A stretch of 14,485 nt of DNA from an uncultured Candidatus Saccharibacteria bacterium (GCA_937876715.1 CALEGA010000075.1:1-14485), one strand, 5' to 3'. Shown: positions 1 through 7,260, numbered from the stretch's first letter. Numbers and translations: made by a program. Notes: a model not told the origin generated them from the sequence alone.

Positions 1-1161
1 GATTTGCGGGATGATGTCGCCCGCCTTGTAGATAATAACGGTGTCGCCGATGCGAACGTCGAGGCGAGCGATTTCGTCGGCGTTGTGAAGTGAGGCGTGG
101 CGAACGGTGGAGCCGGCAACTTCGACGGGGTCGAGAATAGCGACGGGCGTAGCGGCGCCGGTGCGACCAATGGAAATGACGATGTCGCGGACTTTAGTGG
201 TGGATTCCTCGGCGGGGAATTTGAAGGCGACGGCGGCACGGGGAGTTTTGCCGATGATGCCGAGTTTGTCGTAAATCACGCGGTCGTTGATTTTGATGAC
301 CATCCCGTCAGTGTTGAACTTGAGACCTTTGCGATATTCGTCGAGTGAATGAATATATTTGAACATCTCCGACAAATCTTTATAGGCAAAGACGCGATCT
401 TCGTTTGAAGTGCGGAAGCCGAGAGCGCGGAGTTTTTCGTAAGCTTCGTGGTGAGTCGGGAGATTTGGCTTAACTAAGTCGTAAGCAATAAATTTGAGGT
501 TGCGCGAGGCGGCAACTTTGGGGTCGAGCTGACGAATGGTGCCGGCGGCAAGGTTGCGTGGATTGGCGAACTCTTTTTCGCCCATTTTTTTCTGCTTGGC
601 GTTAATTTCCTCAAAATCTTTTTTGAACAAAATGATTTCGCCGCGAACTTCGACGTCGCCTGGTTCAGCAATACGGAGCGGGATGTTTTGAATGGTGCGG
701 ACGTTCATCGTGACGTCTTCGCCGACGAGTCCGTCGCCGCGAGTGACGGCTTGGACAAAAAGCCCGTCTTTATATTTGAGGGCACAGGCAAGCCCGTCCA
801 TTTTAATATCGGTGAAAAATTCTTTGATTTGACCGCCAGGAATGAGTTTTTCAGTTCGCGTAATCCAATCTTTGACTTCCTCTTCGGAGAAAACGTCGGC
901 GAGAGAAATCATACGTTTTTCGTGAGTAACTTTTTCGAACTTGTCGAGCGGTTTCCCCGCGACGCGTTGGGTCGGCGAGTCGGGTGTGATGAGTTCGGGA
1001 TACATCGCCTCGAGTTGGGAGAGTTCGTGCTTGAGCGAGTCGGCGGCGGCTTCGGACATAATCGACTCGTCTAAAACGTGATAGTGATAGCGATAGTCGT
1101 TAATAAGTTCGCGAAGTTTAGCGATGCGCGCTTCCGCTTCGGTTTTATTTATCGTCTTCAT
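1..1161 (-). CDS. ligA: NAD-dependent DNA ligase LigA, N-terminal 387 codons (runs off left edge)
   Basis: Seals nicks in replication and repair using NAD+. Translating the minus strand gives MKTINKTEAEARIAKLRELI at the start. A Ia-type region follows (YHYHVLDESIMSEAAADSL, residues about 26-44). The adenylation domain has the catalytic lysine in IKMDGLA (K120; the family motif is KxDG) and the TRGDG..GED block about 20 residues later. The visible part ends at the start of the OB fold with RIGDTVIIYKAGDIIPQI, very like other bacterial LigA. The remaining 280 or so residues (rest of OB fold, zinc finger, HhH, BRCT) lie outside the window. The ATG at 1161 is preceded by AGGAGGG with about 9 bases spacing, which fixes the start. 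It overlaps the upstream membrane-protein gene by 17 bases, so it is probably translationally coupled as the last gene of the lemA unit. Confidence 0.96.
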   Translation of the reverse strand, partial: MKTINKTEAEARIAKLRELINDYRYHYHVLDESIMSEAAADSLKHELSQLEAMYPELITPDSPTQRVAGKPLDKFEKVTHEKRMISLADVFSEEEVKDWITRTEKLIPGGQIKEFFTDIKMDGLACALKYKDGLFVQAVTRGDGLVGEDVTMNVRTIQNIPLRIAEPGDVEVRGEIILFKKDFEEINAKQKKMGEKEFANPRNLAAGTIRQLDPKVAASRNLKFIAYDLVKPNLPTHHEAYEKLRALGFRTSNEDRVFAYKDLSEMFKYIHSLDEYRKGLKFNTDGMVIKINDRVIYDKLGIIGKTPRAAVAFKFPAEESTTKVRDIVISIGRTGAATPVAILDPVEVAGSTVRHASLHNADEIARLDVRIGDTVIIYKAGDIIPQI

Positions 1162-2272
1162 AGGCTAAAACCCTCCTGTAATATAAATATAAATAGGTGG
1201 CAATATAGACAAATGTAAAGCAGGTCATAATGAGGAGCAAGATAGGCACGAACGGTACGCCCTCAAGCCAGCTCCAAAGACCCTTGAGCCAGAGGTCAAT
1301 TGTGATGAGCGGGAGCATAATTACGACCCAGACGACGGCGAGGACGAGGAGGAGGAAGATGAGGCGGATAATAAAGCGGATGCGGCGCCCTGCCATAAGG
1401 TCGGAGGCAGTTTTAAGCGCGGTCATAGGATAAAGCCCTGGCGCGGTGACGGCAACGAGAGCGATGAGCGTGCTAGAAAGAAGATAGGCGGAAAGAATAA
1501 TAAGCGCGGCGGCGAAGATGAAATAAACGAGGGCGTAGAAAGGCGTCGAAAGAAAGTCGGTCTGGACGGCGGCGGAATAAGTAAAGATGACGAGGAGAAG
1601 CGGAATGGTTTGAATAAAAGCGACGAAGAAGATTACGAACGTAGAAATGAGTGGCGAACAAGCATTATAAAGCCCGTCGCGGAGTTTGACTTTTTTACCG
1701 GCGAGAATAAAGCGGAGAAGGTAGATGGTGACGAGCCAGATAATGAGGAAAATAATGACGGCAAAAATAGTTTGTGACTCGCCAAGACCGCCGGTGAGAC
1801 CGCCAGTGGTAACGGTGGAAATTAATAGTAAGCCAGCTTTAGCAAAGTTGCCGATTTCTCCGCCGGCAATTTGAGCGTTGGTGTCTTCAAGAGTTTGTTG
1901 GAACTGGACATAAGTTTGCTCGGACATTAGCCCGACAAGAACGACATTGAAAATAACGGCGAAAATAATGAGGGGGAGAAAAAGTTTCCAGTTTTTAAAA
2001 ATAATTCCGAAAGTGTCAGCGGCGTGGTGCAAAAGTCCTGGGACGGAGAGTTTACGAACATAATCTTCACGATAAGAACGTTTAAAACTTTGGTGAAGAC
2101 GAACGCGAGCGCGCTTTCTCTGCCACATTTTTTCGCGAGACTTTTGATACGCTTCTTTAAACGCCGCTTTGAAGTTTTTTGGTTCTTCGGGCTTGAGCGA
2201 TTTGTTTGACTTGATTTTTTTGGGCTTAGCGGCGGTTTTCTTGGTGGATTTTTTAGAACTTGAACTTGGCAT
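1145..2272 (-). CDS. Polytopic membrane protein with Lys/Arg-rich N-terminal tail, function unknown
   Basis: 375 residues. The first 75 or so are highly basic (many KK, KR and RxR) and should lie in the cytoplasm. About six hydrophobic segments follow, near residues 97-117, 168-190, 206-232, 244-275, 299-325 and 341-364. I see no catalytic motif and do not recognise the family beyond a general resemblance to the multi-pass 'glycerophosphodiester phosphodiesterase membrane domain'-type proteins of small-genome bacteria; that resemblance is weak. The ATG at 2272 lies inside the end of htpX (20-base overlap) with no strong Shine-Dalgarno, and its own end overlaps ligA. Both overlaps argue for coupled translation in one operon. 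The basic tail could bind nucleic acid, ribosomes or acidic lipid; this is inference only. Confidence 0.8.
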   Translation of the reverse strand: MPSSSSKKSTKKTAAKPKKIKSNKSLKPEEPKNFKAAFKEAYQKSREKMWQRKRARVRLHQSFKRSYREDYVRKLSVPGLLHHAADTFGIIFKNWKLFLPLIIFAVIFNVVLVGLMSEQTYVQFQQTLEDTNAQIAGGEIGNFAKAGLLLISTVTTGGLTGGLGESQTIFAVIIFLIIWLVTIYLLRFILAGKKVKLRDGLYNACSPLISTFVIFFVAFIQTIPLLLVIFTYSAAVQTDFLSTPFYALVYFIFAAALIILSAYLLSSTLIALVAVTAPGLYPMTALKTASDLMAGRRIRFIIRLIFLLLVLAVVWVVIMLPLITIDLWLKGLWSWLEGVPFVPILLLIMTCFTFVYIATYLYLYYRRVLAYEDDK

Positions 2273-3131
2273 TTTCGAGCCTTTCTATGCGCTTTTCAAT
2301 CGGAGGGTGAGTGGAGAAAAGACCATTCAGGGAGCGTTTTTTAAGGGGGTTGGCGATAAACATTGCTTCGGTGGCGGGGTTTTGCTGTTGCATTGGTTGC
2401 GCGTGAGACTCGAGTTTTTTAAGTGCAGAAATCATACCCTCGGGATAGCGCGTGAGCATCACAGCGGACGAGTCAGCGAGATATTCGCGTTGGCGCGAAA
2501 CCGCTAGCCGTGCAATCATAGCGGCTATAGGAGCGATGATCAGCATAATAATCAGAATGACTAAGGCGACTGGGCTACCATCATCGCGATTGCGGCGGCT
2601 GCTGCGCCAACCGATGCGCCAGCCAATGTCGGCAATAAAACCAATCAAACAGACAAGTCCAAAAACGATGGTCGAAACGCGGATGTCATAGTTTTTGACG
2701 TGAGAAATTTCGTGCGCCATTACGGCGGTAAGTTCTTTGTTATCCATAATGTCGAGCAAGCCGGTGGTGGCACAGACGAGCGCGTGCTCGGGGTCGCGAC
2801 CCGAGGCAAAAGCATTTGGCGCGGGGTCGTCGATGATATAAACTTCTGGCATCGGCAGACCGGCGGTCAAAGTCAGATTTTCTACGACATTATAAAGGCG
2901 CGGATTGTCCTTTTTCTCAATTTTCTTAGCGCCGGTCATCGCGACAGCAAGTTTGCTAGCGGCAAAATACTGAATCAACGCATAAATTAAAGCGGCAGCA
3001 AAAACGCCGCCCGCGATATACCAGTTATTATAGGCATAGGTGAGGGCGACGCCAATCGCGGCAATCAAAACGACGAACCCAATCATAATAAGGACAGTGT
3101 TGCGCTTGTTTGCCGCGATGTTTTTGTACAT
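2253..3131 (-). CDS. htpX: HtpX-like membrane zinc metalloprotease (peptidase family M48)
   Basis: 292 residues, normal HtpX length. Two N-terminal membrane segments (about 13-33 and 39-58) precede the protease domain. The zinc site is visible: MAHEISHVKNYD gives HExxH at H140, E141, H144. The third ligand is E216 in RQREYLAD, the usual M48 E-x-x-x-D block. Further hydrophobic segments lie at 153-170 and 188-208. FSTHPPIEKRI near 272-282 is the conserved M48 C-terminal FSTHP motif. HtpX degrades misfolded membrane proteins from the cytoplasmic side. It starts 5 bases after the lemA stop (TAATTAAAATG) with no clear ribosome binding site, so translation is likely coupled to lemA. The LemA/HtpX neighbourhood is a well-known conserved pairing. 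Confidence 0.95.
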   Translation of the reverse strand: MYKNIAANKRNTVLIMIGFVVLIAAIGVALTYAYNNWYIAGGVFAAALIYALIQYFAASKLAVAMTGAKKIEKKDNPRLYNVVENLTLTAGLPMPEVYIIDDPAPNAFASGRDPEHALVCATTGLLDIMDNKELTAVMAHEISHVKNYDIRVSTIVFGLVCLIGFIADIGWRIGWRSSRRNRDDGSPVALVILIIMLIIAPIAAMIARLAVSRQREYLADSSAVMLTRYPEGMISALKKLESHAQPMQQQNPATEAMFIANPLKKRSLNGLFSTHPPIEKRIERLENAKFKF

Positions 3132-3136
3132 TTTAA

Positions 3137-3715
3137 TTAGAACTTAACTTCGGGAGCTTCGGCGATTTTAGCACGCTCAGACTCAGCAACCTCGAAGTAG
3201 TCACGAGTTTTGAAGTGACCGACGAGCTTGTTAATGATGTTGGTCGGGAAAGTCTTAATCTTGGTGTTAAGTTCTTTCGCGCCAGCATTGTAGAAGCGGC
3301 GAGAAGCTTGGATTTTATCTTCGACGTCTTGGAGTTGCTCTTGAAGCTTTTGGAAGTTAGAGTTGGACTTGAGCTCAGGGTAAGCTTCGGCGATGGCGAA
3401 GACGCGAGAAAGCGCATTGGTGAGACCGGCTTCGGCTTCGGCGGCAGCTTTAACGGTTTTGGCGCCCATCACAGCGGAGCGAGCCTCGGTGACGCCCTCA
3501 AAAACTTCTTTTTCGTGTTTGGCGTAGCCCTTGACGGTTTCGACAACGTTCGGAATAAGGTCGGCGCGATATTTGAGCTGGACGGTGATGTCCGACCACG
3601 CTTCATTAACGCGTTCGTCGAGCTTGACGAGACCGTTATAAGTTGACCAAAGTGCAGCAATAACAATTAGCAGCACGATGCCGACAATAATTAGTATTAA
3701 GATACCTGTGTTCAT
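3137..3715 (-). CDS. lemA: LemA family membrane protein
   Basis: 192 residues, typical LemA length. One N-terminal membrane anchor (about 4-24) is followed by the family signature YNGLVKLDERVNEAW, then QLKYRADLIPNVVETVKGYA and a long helical bundle (ARSAVMGAKT..., EAYPELKSNSNFQKLQEQL, ASRRFYNAGAKELN). LemA proteins are coiled-coil-like and often encoded beside HtpX. Their molecular role is not settled. The ATG at 3715 has AAGGAG at 3722-3727 with 6 bases spacing. It is the first gene of the lemA-htpX-membrane protein-ligA unit. Confidence 0.95.
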   Translation of the reverse strand: MNTGILILIIVGIVLLIVIAALWSTYNGLVKLDERVNEAWSDITVQLKYRADLIPNVVETVKGYAKHEKEVFEGVTEARSAVMGAKTVKAAAEAEAGLTNALSRVFAIAEAYPELKSNSNFQKLQEQLQDVEDKIQASRRFYNAGAKELNTKIKTFPTNIINKLVGHFKTRDYFEVAESERAKIAEAPEVKF

Positions 3716-3738
3716 TATTTTCTCCTTTTATACATATA

Positions 3739-3744
3739 ATTATA
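3739..3744 (-). promoter_or_regulatory. Possible -10 box of the lemA operon
   Basis: TATAAT on the minus strand lies 23 bases before the lemA ATG, leaving a short leader that contains AAGGAG. No convincing -35 is seen. The surrounding AT-rich palindromic run makes this assignment uncertain. Confidence 0.35.
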
Positions 3745-3768
3745 TATGGTGGGAGAAAAAAGTAAAGC

Positions 3769-3797
3769 TTGTAAAAAATAGTTGATTTTGGTATAAT
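3769..3797 (+). promoter_or_regulatory. Promoter of tRNA-Gly
   Basis: TTGTAA (3769-3774), a 17-base spacer, then TATAAT (3792-3797) preceded by TGG, an extended -10. The expected transcription start near 3804 is about 10 bases before the mature tRNA. Confidence 0.7.
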
Positions 3798-3813
3798 GAG
3801 CCTATCTAAACGT

Positions 3814-3890
3814 GCGAATGTAGCTCAGTTGTTTAGAGCGCTTCCTTGCCAAGGAAGAGGTCGAGAGTTAGAGTCTCTTCATTCGCACCA
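3814..3890 (+). tRNA. tRNA-Gly (anticodon GCC), CCA encoded
   Basis: 77 bases that fold fully. The acceptor GCGAATG pairs with CATTCGC, with discriminator A and encoded CCA. The D stem is GCTC/GAGC with loop AGTTGTTTA. The anticodon stem is CTTCC/GGAAG with loop TTGCCAA (anticodon GCC at 3848-3850). The T stem is GAGAG/CTCTT with loop TTAGAGT. The D loop has U at position 19 instead of G, and the T loop has A at 56 instead of C. The normal G19-C56 elbow pair is therefore replaced by a possible U19-A56 pair. All stems are intact, so it is probably functional. The start was set by the 7-bp acceptor plus CCA. Confidence 0.93.
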
Positions 3891-3896
3891 TTTTTG

Positions 3897-3905
3897 TGCT
3901 AAAAT
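3897..3905 (+). promoter_or_regulatory. Extended -10 promoter, leaderless start of the lysozyme-like gene
   Basis: TGCTAAAAT ends 6 bases before the ATG at 3912, so the transcript should begin at or within a base or two of the start codon. No Shine-Dalgarno sequence is present. Read-through from the tRNA is an alternative. Confidence 0.5.
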
Positions 3906-3911
3906 TGATAT

Positions 3912-4349
3912 ATGAAAAAGATTATCCTTTGGCTTTTGTTGTTTGGGCTAGGGTTTTTGACGTGCTATACGATTTTTGTGGATTCAAATTGGTTTAAGTT
4001 TGGTTTGGATCAGGCGCAGATGGCGGCGAATGATTGCGACAGAGTGATTGAAGAAATTAAAAAGTATGATTGGGATGTGAAGTTGGCAACTGCCGTGATG
4101 AAAGCGGAAACGAAATGCAATATCAATGCGAAAGGTGACACGGAATATATTTTTGAGGAAAATGGACGCGAGTATGGCTATTCAATGGGCGCGTTCCAGG
4201 TGCGGATTTTGCCTGGGCGGGAGGAATGCGACACATTTGACCTCGAGACGAACGTGCGCTGTGCATATAATATATATGTCAAAGCGGAGCGAGAATTCAC
4301 GGATTGGACAATGTTTGTGAACGGGAAGTACCACGAATACTTGGATTAA
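3912..4349 (+). CDS. Small membrane-anchored lysozyme/transglycosylase-like protein
   Basis: 145 residues. A signal-anchor sits at about 4-24 (KKIILWLLLFGLGFLTCYTI), followed by a compact domain of about 105 residues with lysozyme-superfamily layout. WDVKLATAVMKAETKCN has a candidate catalytic glutamate, E66. YGYSMGAFQV (88-97) matches the 'S-x-G-x-x-Q-x' strand of SLT/goose-type lysozymes. NVRCAYNIYVKAEREFTDWT (114-133) matches the helix 'A-x-x-I-Y-x(n)-F-x-x-W'. Predicted role: cutting peptidoglycan glycan strands outside the membrane, either its own wall or another cell's. Four cysteines (C42, C69, C106, C117) in the outer domain could form two disulfides. The ATG at 3912 is the first in-frame start and lacks an RBS. 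The activity is inferred from motifs only; the domain is short for the family. Confidence 0.75.
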   Translation: MKKIILWLLLFGLGFLTCYTIFVDSNWFKFGLDQAQMAANDCDRVIEEIKKYDWDVKLATAVMKAETKCNINAKGDTEYIFEENGREYGYSMGAFQVRILPGREECDTFDLETNVRCAYNIYVKAEREFTDWTMFVNGKYHEYLD

Positions 4350-4380
4350 ATCGGTTAAGATTTTAATTAGATAGCAAAAG

Positions 4381-4389
4381 TGTTATAAT
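4381..4389 (+). promoter_or_regulatory. Extended -10 promoter of the pyrophosphatase gene
   Basis: TGTTATAAT gives a likely start near 4396 and a leader of about 36 bases. The leader carries GAGAGGA at 4424-4430. No good -35 is seen. Confidence 0.55.
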
Positions 4390-4431
4390 CTTCAGCCGAG
4401 GGTTGGACGAACTTTAACTTTTTGAGAGGAT

Positions 4432-6565
4432 GTGATTTTATCTATGGTAGGTCTTATTCTGGTTGTCCTAGTTGTTGTTGGTACTGTTATCTTTGTTTCT
4501 CACTGTTTCAAGAGCATCAAGGGAATGGACGAGGGGACCGAGGAAATGGTTTCGATGGCAAGCATCATCCGTAACGGTGCGAAGACGTTTATGAAAACTG
4601 AATATATTCGCATTATTATCGCCGTGATTGCCGTTGCCGCTATTTTCTCCCTCTTCATCGAAAAGTCCAGTGGTATCACTTTCCTGGTCGGCGCTGCGAT
4701 GTCCAGTATCGTTTGTATTCTCGGTATGACTAGCGCCACCTACGCCAACGTTCGCACCGCTAACCGCGCTCGCGAGACTATGTCTATTGCCGAGACCGTT
4801 AAGGTCGCGTTGACGGGAGGGAGTATCTCTGGACTATCGGTGCACGCTTTCGGTCTCTTGGGGCTAACGCTAATTACGGTGCTACATCTGATTTTTGGCG
4901 GCATTAATGTTGCCGAAAAAGGCTCTGGGATTATCTTGAGCCTTGGAGTTAACCCGTTTATTATGCGTCTTTCTACTTACTCACTTGGTTGTTCTATCGT
5001 CGCTATGTTTAACCGCGTGGCGGGCGGCAACTACACCAAAGCCGCCGACATTTCTTCGGACATCTTGGCGAAAGTTCGCCGTGATTTGCCCGAAGATGAT
5101 TCGCGCGTGCCGAACGTAATTGCCGATTTCATCGGCGACAACGTTAACGACATCGCCGGTAACTGTTCGGACCTGCTGGAAAGCTTCGTCGCGTCTATGA
5201 TTTCCGCAATGATGATTGCTATTATCGTCTGGCGCGCTAATCCTGGCGTTTCCGAAGACTTGCTCACTTCGACCATTCTTGCTCCGATTTTGATTGCGGG
5301 CGGCGGTCTGCTCTCTTGTCTTTTGGGCATCGTTTATGTCTCTATGCACAAGATGAGCGAAAACCCGAGCAAAGAACTCAATCACGCAACTTATTTCTCC
5401 GCTGGCGGCACTACTCTGCTGGCGGCAATAATTTGCTTGGTTTTGTTCACCGGTAAGGAAGATCTCTACCCTGAGTTTGTGTTGAACTGGGCTTCGCCGC
5501 TGATTTCTACCATCTTAGGTATTGCCTGTGGCGTGGGCATCGGCGCGGTGACGGAGTATTATACTTCGACCGACTACCGTCCCACGCGTGAGCTGGCAGA
5601 GATTGCTCCCGAGGGCACCGCTTTTGTCATCACTAAAGGTGACGCTATCGGTTCCCGTTCGGTGCTGTTGCCGGTTATGATGATTGGTGTTTCCATTTTC
5701 GTTGCCGGTAAAATCTCTGGTATGTATGGCGTCGCAATGGTTTGTCGGCACTACGGTTTCCATCGACGCGTTCGGGCCGATTGCCGACAACGCTGGCGGA
5801 ATTGCCGAGTCCTGCCATCTCCCGCACGATGTACGGAAAATTACCGACAAGCTTGATGCCGTCGGCAATACGACCGCTGCGATTGGTAAAGGTTTCGCGA
5901 TTGGCTCTGCCGCTCTTGCGACGATGTCTCTGATTATCGCCTACGTCGGCAACTATACTGCCGTCGGTAGCGAGCCGGTTCTAAACATCGCTAGCTTTAC
6001 CGTTGTGGCCGGCGCCGTCATCGGCGGTGCGCTCATCGAGTACTTCTCGGCTATGCTGACCGACAATACGATTGAGTCGGCGAAGAAGATGGCGGATGAT
6101 GGTGACAAGATGATGACGCCAGAAGTGATTGATGGCAAAGAAACGCCAGATTATAACCATATGATTCGCCTCGCCGCGGAAAAGGCACTTGGCAAGATGT
6201 TGATGCCGTCGCTACTCGCGATGTTTGTGCCAGTTATCGGTGGTTTCCTGTTCGGCGTCAATTTCGTGGGCGGCATCTTGATTGGCGCGACTATCGTTGC
6301 CATTACTCGTGCGATTTTTATGGGCAATTCTGGTGGCGCTTTCGACAACGCCAAGAAATACCTTGAACAAGGTTTGCTCGAGGGCTATACCGACGAGAAG
6401 TCCGCGGCTTACAAAGCCGTGCATAAAACCGTCGTCAACGGCGATACCGTGGGCGATACGCGCAAAGATGTCGTCGGCGTGGCGCTTGATATTTTTATCA
6501 AGATGATGTCAACTGTGGCGAACACCTTGGCACCACTGTTCAGCAATTTTACTATTTTCCGATAA
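4432..6565 (+). pseudogene. hppA: Membrane-bound ion-pumping pyrophosphatase, broken by a deletion/frameshift near 5740
   Basis: The family hydrolyses PPi and pumps H+ or Na+ across the membrane through about 16 helices. Frame 1 runs 4432-5856, and the family match ends at GKISGMYGVAM. The match resumes one frame over with VGTTVSIDAFGPIADNAGG (from about 5746) and runs to TAA at 6565. PPi/Mg motifs are present: GGNYTKAADISSDILAK, PEDDSR, GDNVNDIAGNCSDLLES, GPIADNAGGIAE and GDTVGDTRKD. GNTTAAIGKG has Ala at the site where K+-independent enzymes have Lys, so it is of the K+-dependent class. Relative to the family about 20 bases are missing at the break (roughly six or seven residues of one helix), so programmed frameshifting would not restore it. 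Start is GTG 4432 or ATG 4444; GAGAGGA sits awkwardly for both. Either a decayed gene or an assembly error. Without the break it would be about 710 residues, normal length. Confidence 0.85.
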
Positions 6566-6584
6566 TCCCAACCCTCTCACCTTT

Positions 6585-6611
6585 CCCCCGCCTAGGCGGG
6601 GGATTTTTATT
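6585..6611 (+). terminator. Rho-independent terminator after the pyrophosphatase gene
   Basis: The perfect 18-base palindrome CCCCCGCCTAGGCGGGGG forms a 7-bp GC stem with a CTAG loop, followed by ATTTTTATT. Confidence 0.9.
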
Positions 6612-6633
6612 GCTTTTGAGATTAAAAATAGAA

Positions 6634-6662
6634 GTGACTAGAGCGCGGACAGATGCTATACT
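6634..6662 (+). promoter_or_regulatory. Promoter of the pemK-like gene
   Basis: GTGACT (6634-6639), a 17-base spacer, then TGC-TATACT (-10 at 6657-6662). The predicted start near 6669 leaves at most a few bases before the ATG at 6672. Confidence 0.55.
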
Positions 6663-6671
6663 TATTTGTAT

Positions 6672-7130
6672 ATGGATAGTTTAGAAGAAAAACCAATAGG
6701 TGTCAATCCAGAAGTCACTACTGCCTCTGCTATAGACCAAGAATCTGAGAAACGTTTTGAGGAGTGGATTCAGCTCAAAGAGAAACTACATTTTAACGGA
6801 AAAGTTCCGAGAATCCGCCAGGGAGAAGTATGGTGGTGTAGCTTTGGAGAGAATATCGGCGTAGAGATAAATGGTAAAAATACTCGCTTTACTCGTCCGG
6901 TCTTAATTATGAAAAAACTCAGCCATCTTGGTTTTATGGGTATTCCACTTACATCGCAACCAAAGACGGGGTCGTGGTATGCATCTTTCGATTTCCTCGA
7001 CAAAACGGAGTACGCTGCGTTATGTCAGGCTAGAGTAATGAGCGTCTCTAGGCTCCATTCGAAGATGGGCGAGCTGCCGATGTCTGACCTAGCAATCGTC
7101 AAGGAAGCGTTTCACAAATTGTATAAATAA
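6672..7130 (+). CDS. PemK/MazF-family protein (toxin-like endoribonuclease fold), no adjacent antitoxin
   Basis: 152 residues from ATG 6672. A TTG at 6666 is possible but lies upstream of the likely transcription start. Residues 1-45 are a polar extension with a charged helix (SEKRFEEWIQLKEKLHF). The PemK/MazF barrel follows: RQGEVWWCSFGENIGVEING (49-68), TRPVLIMKKL (74-83), GIPLTSQPKTG (90-100, with the conserved Thr of the 'PxT' segment) and LCQARVMSVSRL (117-128). MazF-type toxins cut RNA and are normally paired with a small antitoxin encoded upstream. None fits here: the gene follows the pyrophosphatase terminator directly. CPR genomes commonly carry such solitary copies, with a GVEING-type insert. 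It may be a housekeeping RNase or a regulated toxin; activity cannot be judged from sequence. Confidence 0.82.
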   Translation: MDSLEEKPIGVNPEVTTASAIDQESEKRFEEWIQLKEKLHFNGKVPRIRQGEVWWCSFGENIGVEINGKNTRFTRPVLIMKKLSHLGFMGIPLTSQPKTGSWYASFDFLDKTEYAALCQARVMSVSRLHSKMGELPMSDLAIVKEAFHKLYK

Positions 7131-7178
7131 AATGTGCCCTCTTCTTTCGAAGAGGGGATGGCGGGTATTCCCGAATAT
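7125..7178 (-). ncRNA. Candidate short RNA overlapping the end of the pemK-like gene
   Basis: Downstream of a minus-strand promoter the predicted transcript folds into CGGG-AATA-CCCG, then CCCTCTTC-GAAA-GAAGAGGG (8 bp with a GNRA tetraloop, 7137-7156), followed by an interrupted U-rich tail (CACATTTTATTTAT) that could end transcription. On the plus strand the same hairpin has a TTTC loop and no T-run, so it fits the minus strand better. Length would be about 50-55 bases and it would reach the last codons of the pemK-like gene. No RNA family is recognised. Confidence 0.4.
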
Positions 7179-7184
7179 ACTTAC

Positions 7185-7213
7185 ATTATATCGTATTTTT
7201 GCTTATTTTGCAA
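7185..7213 (-). promoter_or_regulatory. Minus-strand promoter firing toward the pemK-like gene end
   Basis: TTGCAA (7208-7213), a 17-base spacer, then TATAAT (7185-7190) on the minus strand. The string GATATAATGTAAGTAT here also occurs at the hisS promoter, which supports its being a real promoter. Confidence 0.5.
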
Positions 7214-7260
7214 GGTTTTTCTAGTATTCTGTTCTATTTAACTTAAAACTATAAAACAAT

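Noticed and set aside
97..1074. Plus-strand open frames at 97-348 and 688-1074
   Set aside because: Both are shadows of ligA on the minus strand, with Gly/Asp- and Phe-rich composition and no RBS or motif.
3735..3744. Overlapping TATAAT on the plus strand as the tRNA-Gly promoter
   Set aside because: It is too far from the tRNA, and TTGTAA-17-TATAAT at 3769-3797 is clearly better placed.
5684..6565. Treating 5684-6565 as a separate gene starting at the first ATG of that frame
   Set aside because: Its first 20 or so residues (from MVFPFSLPVKSLVCMASQW) do not match the family; similarity begins only at VGTTVSIDAF. It is the 3' half of the broken pyrophosphatase gene.
7131..7160. Plus-strand terminator of the pemK-like gene at the 7137-7156 hairpin
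   Set aside because: No T-run follows on the plus strand (GATGGCGGG). The terminator at 7261-7289 fits better, and the hairpin reads better on the minus strand.
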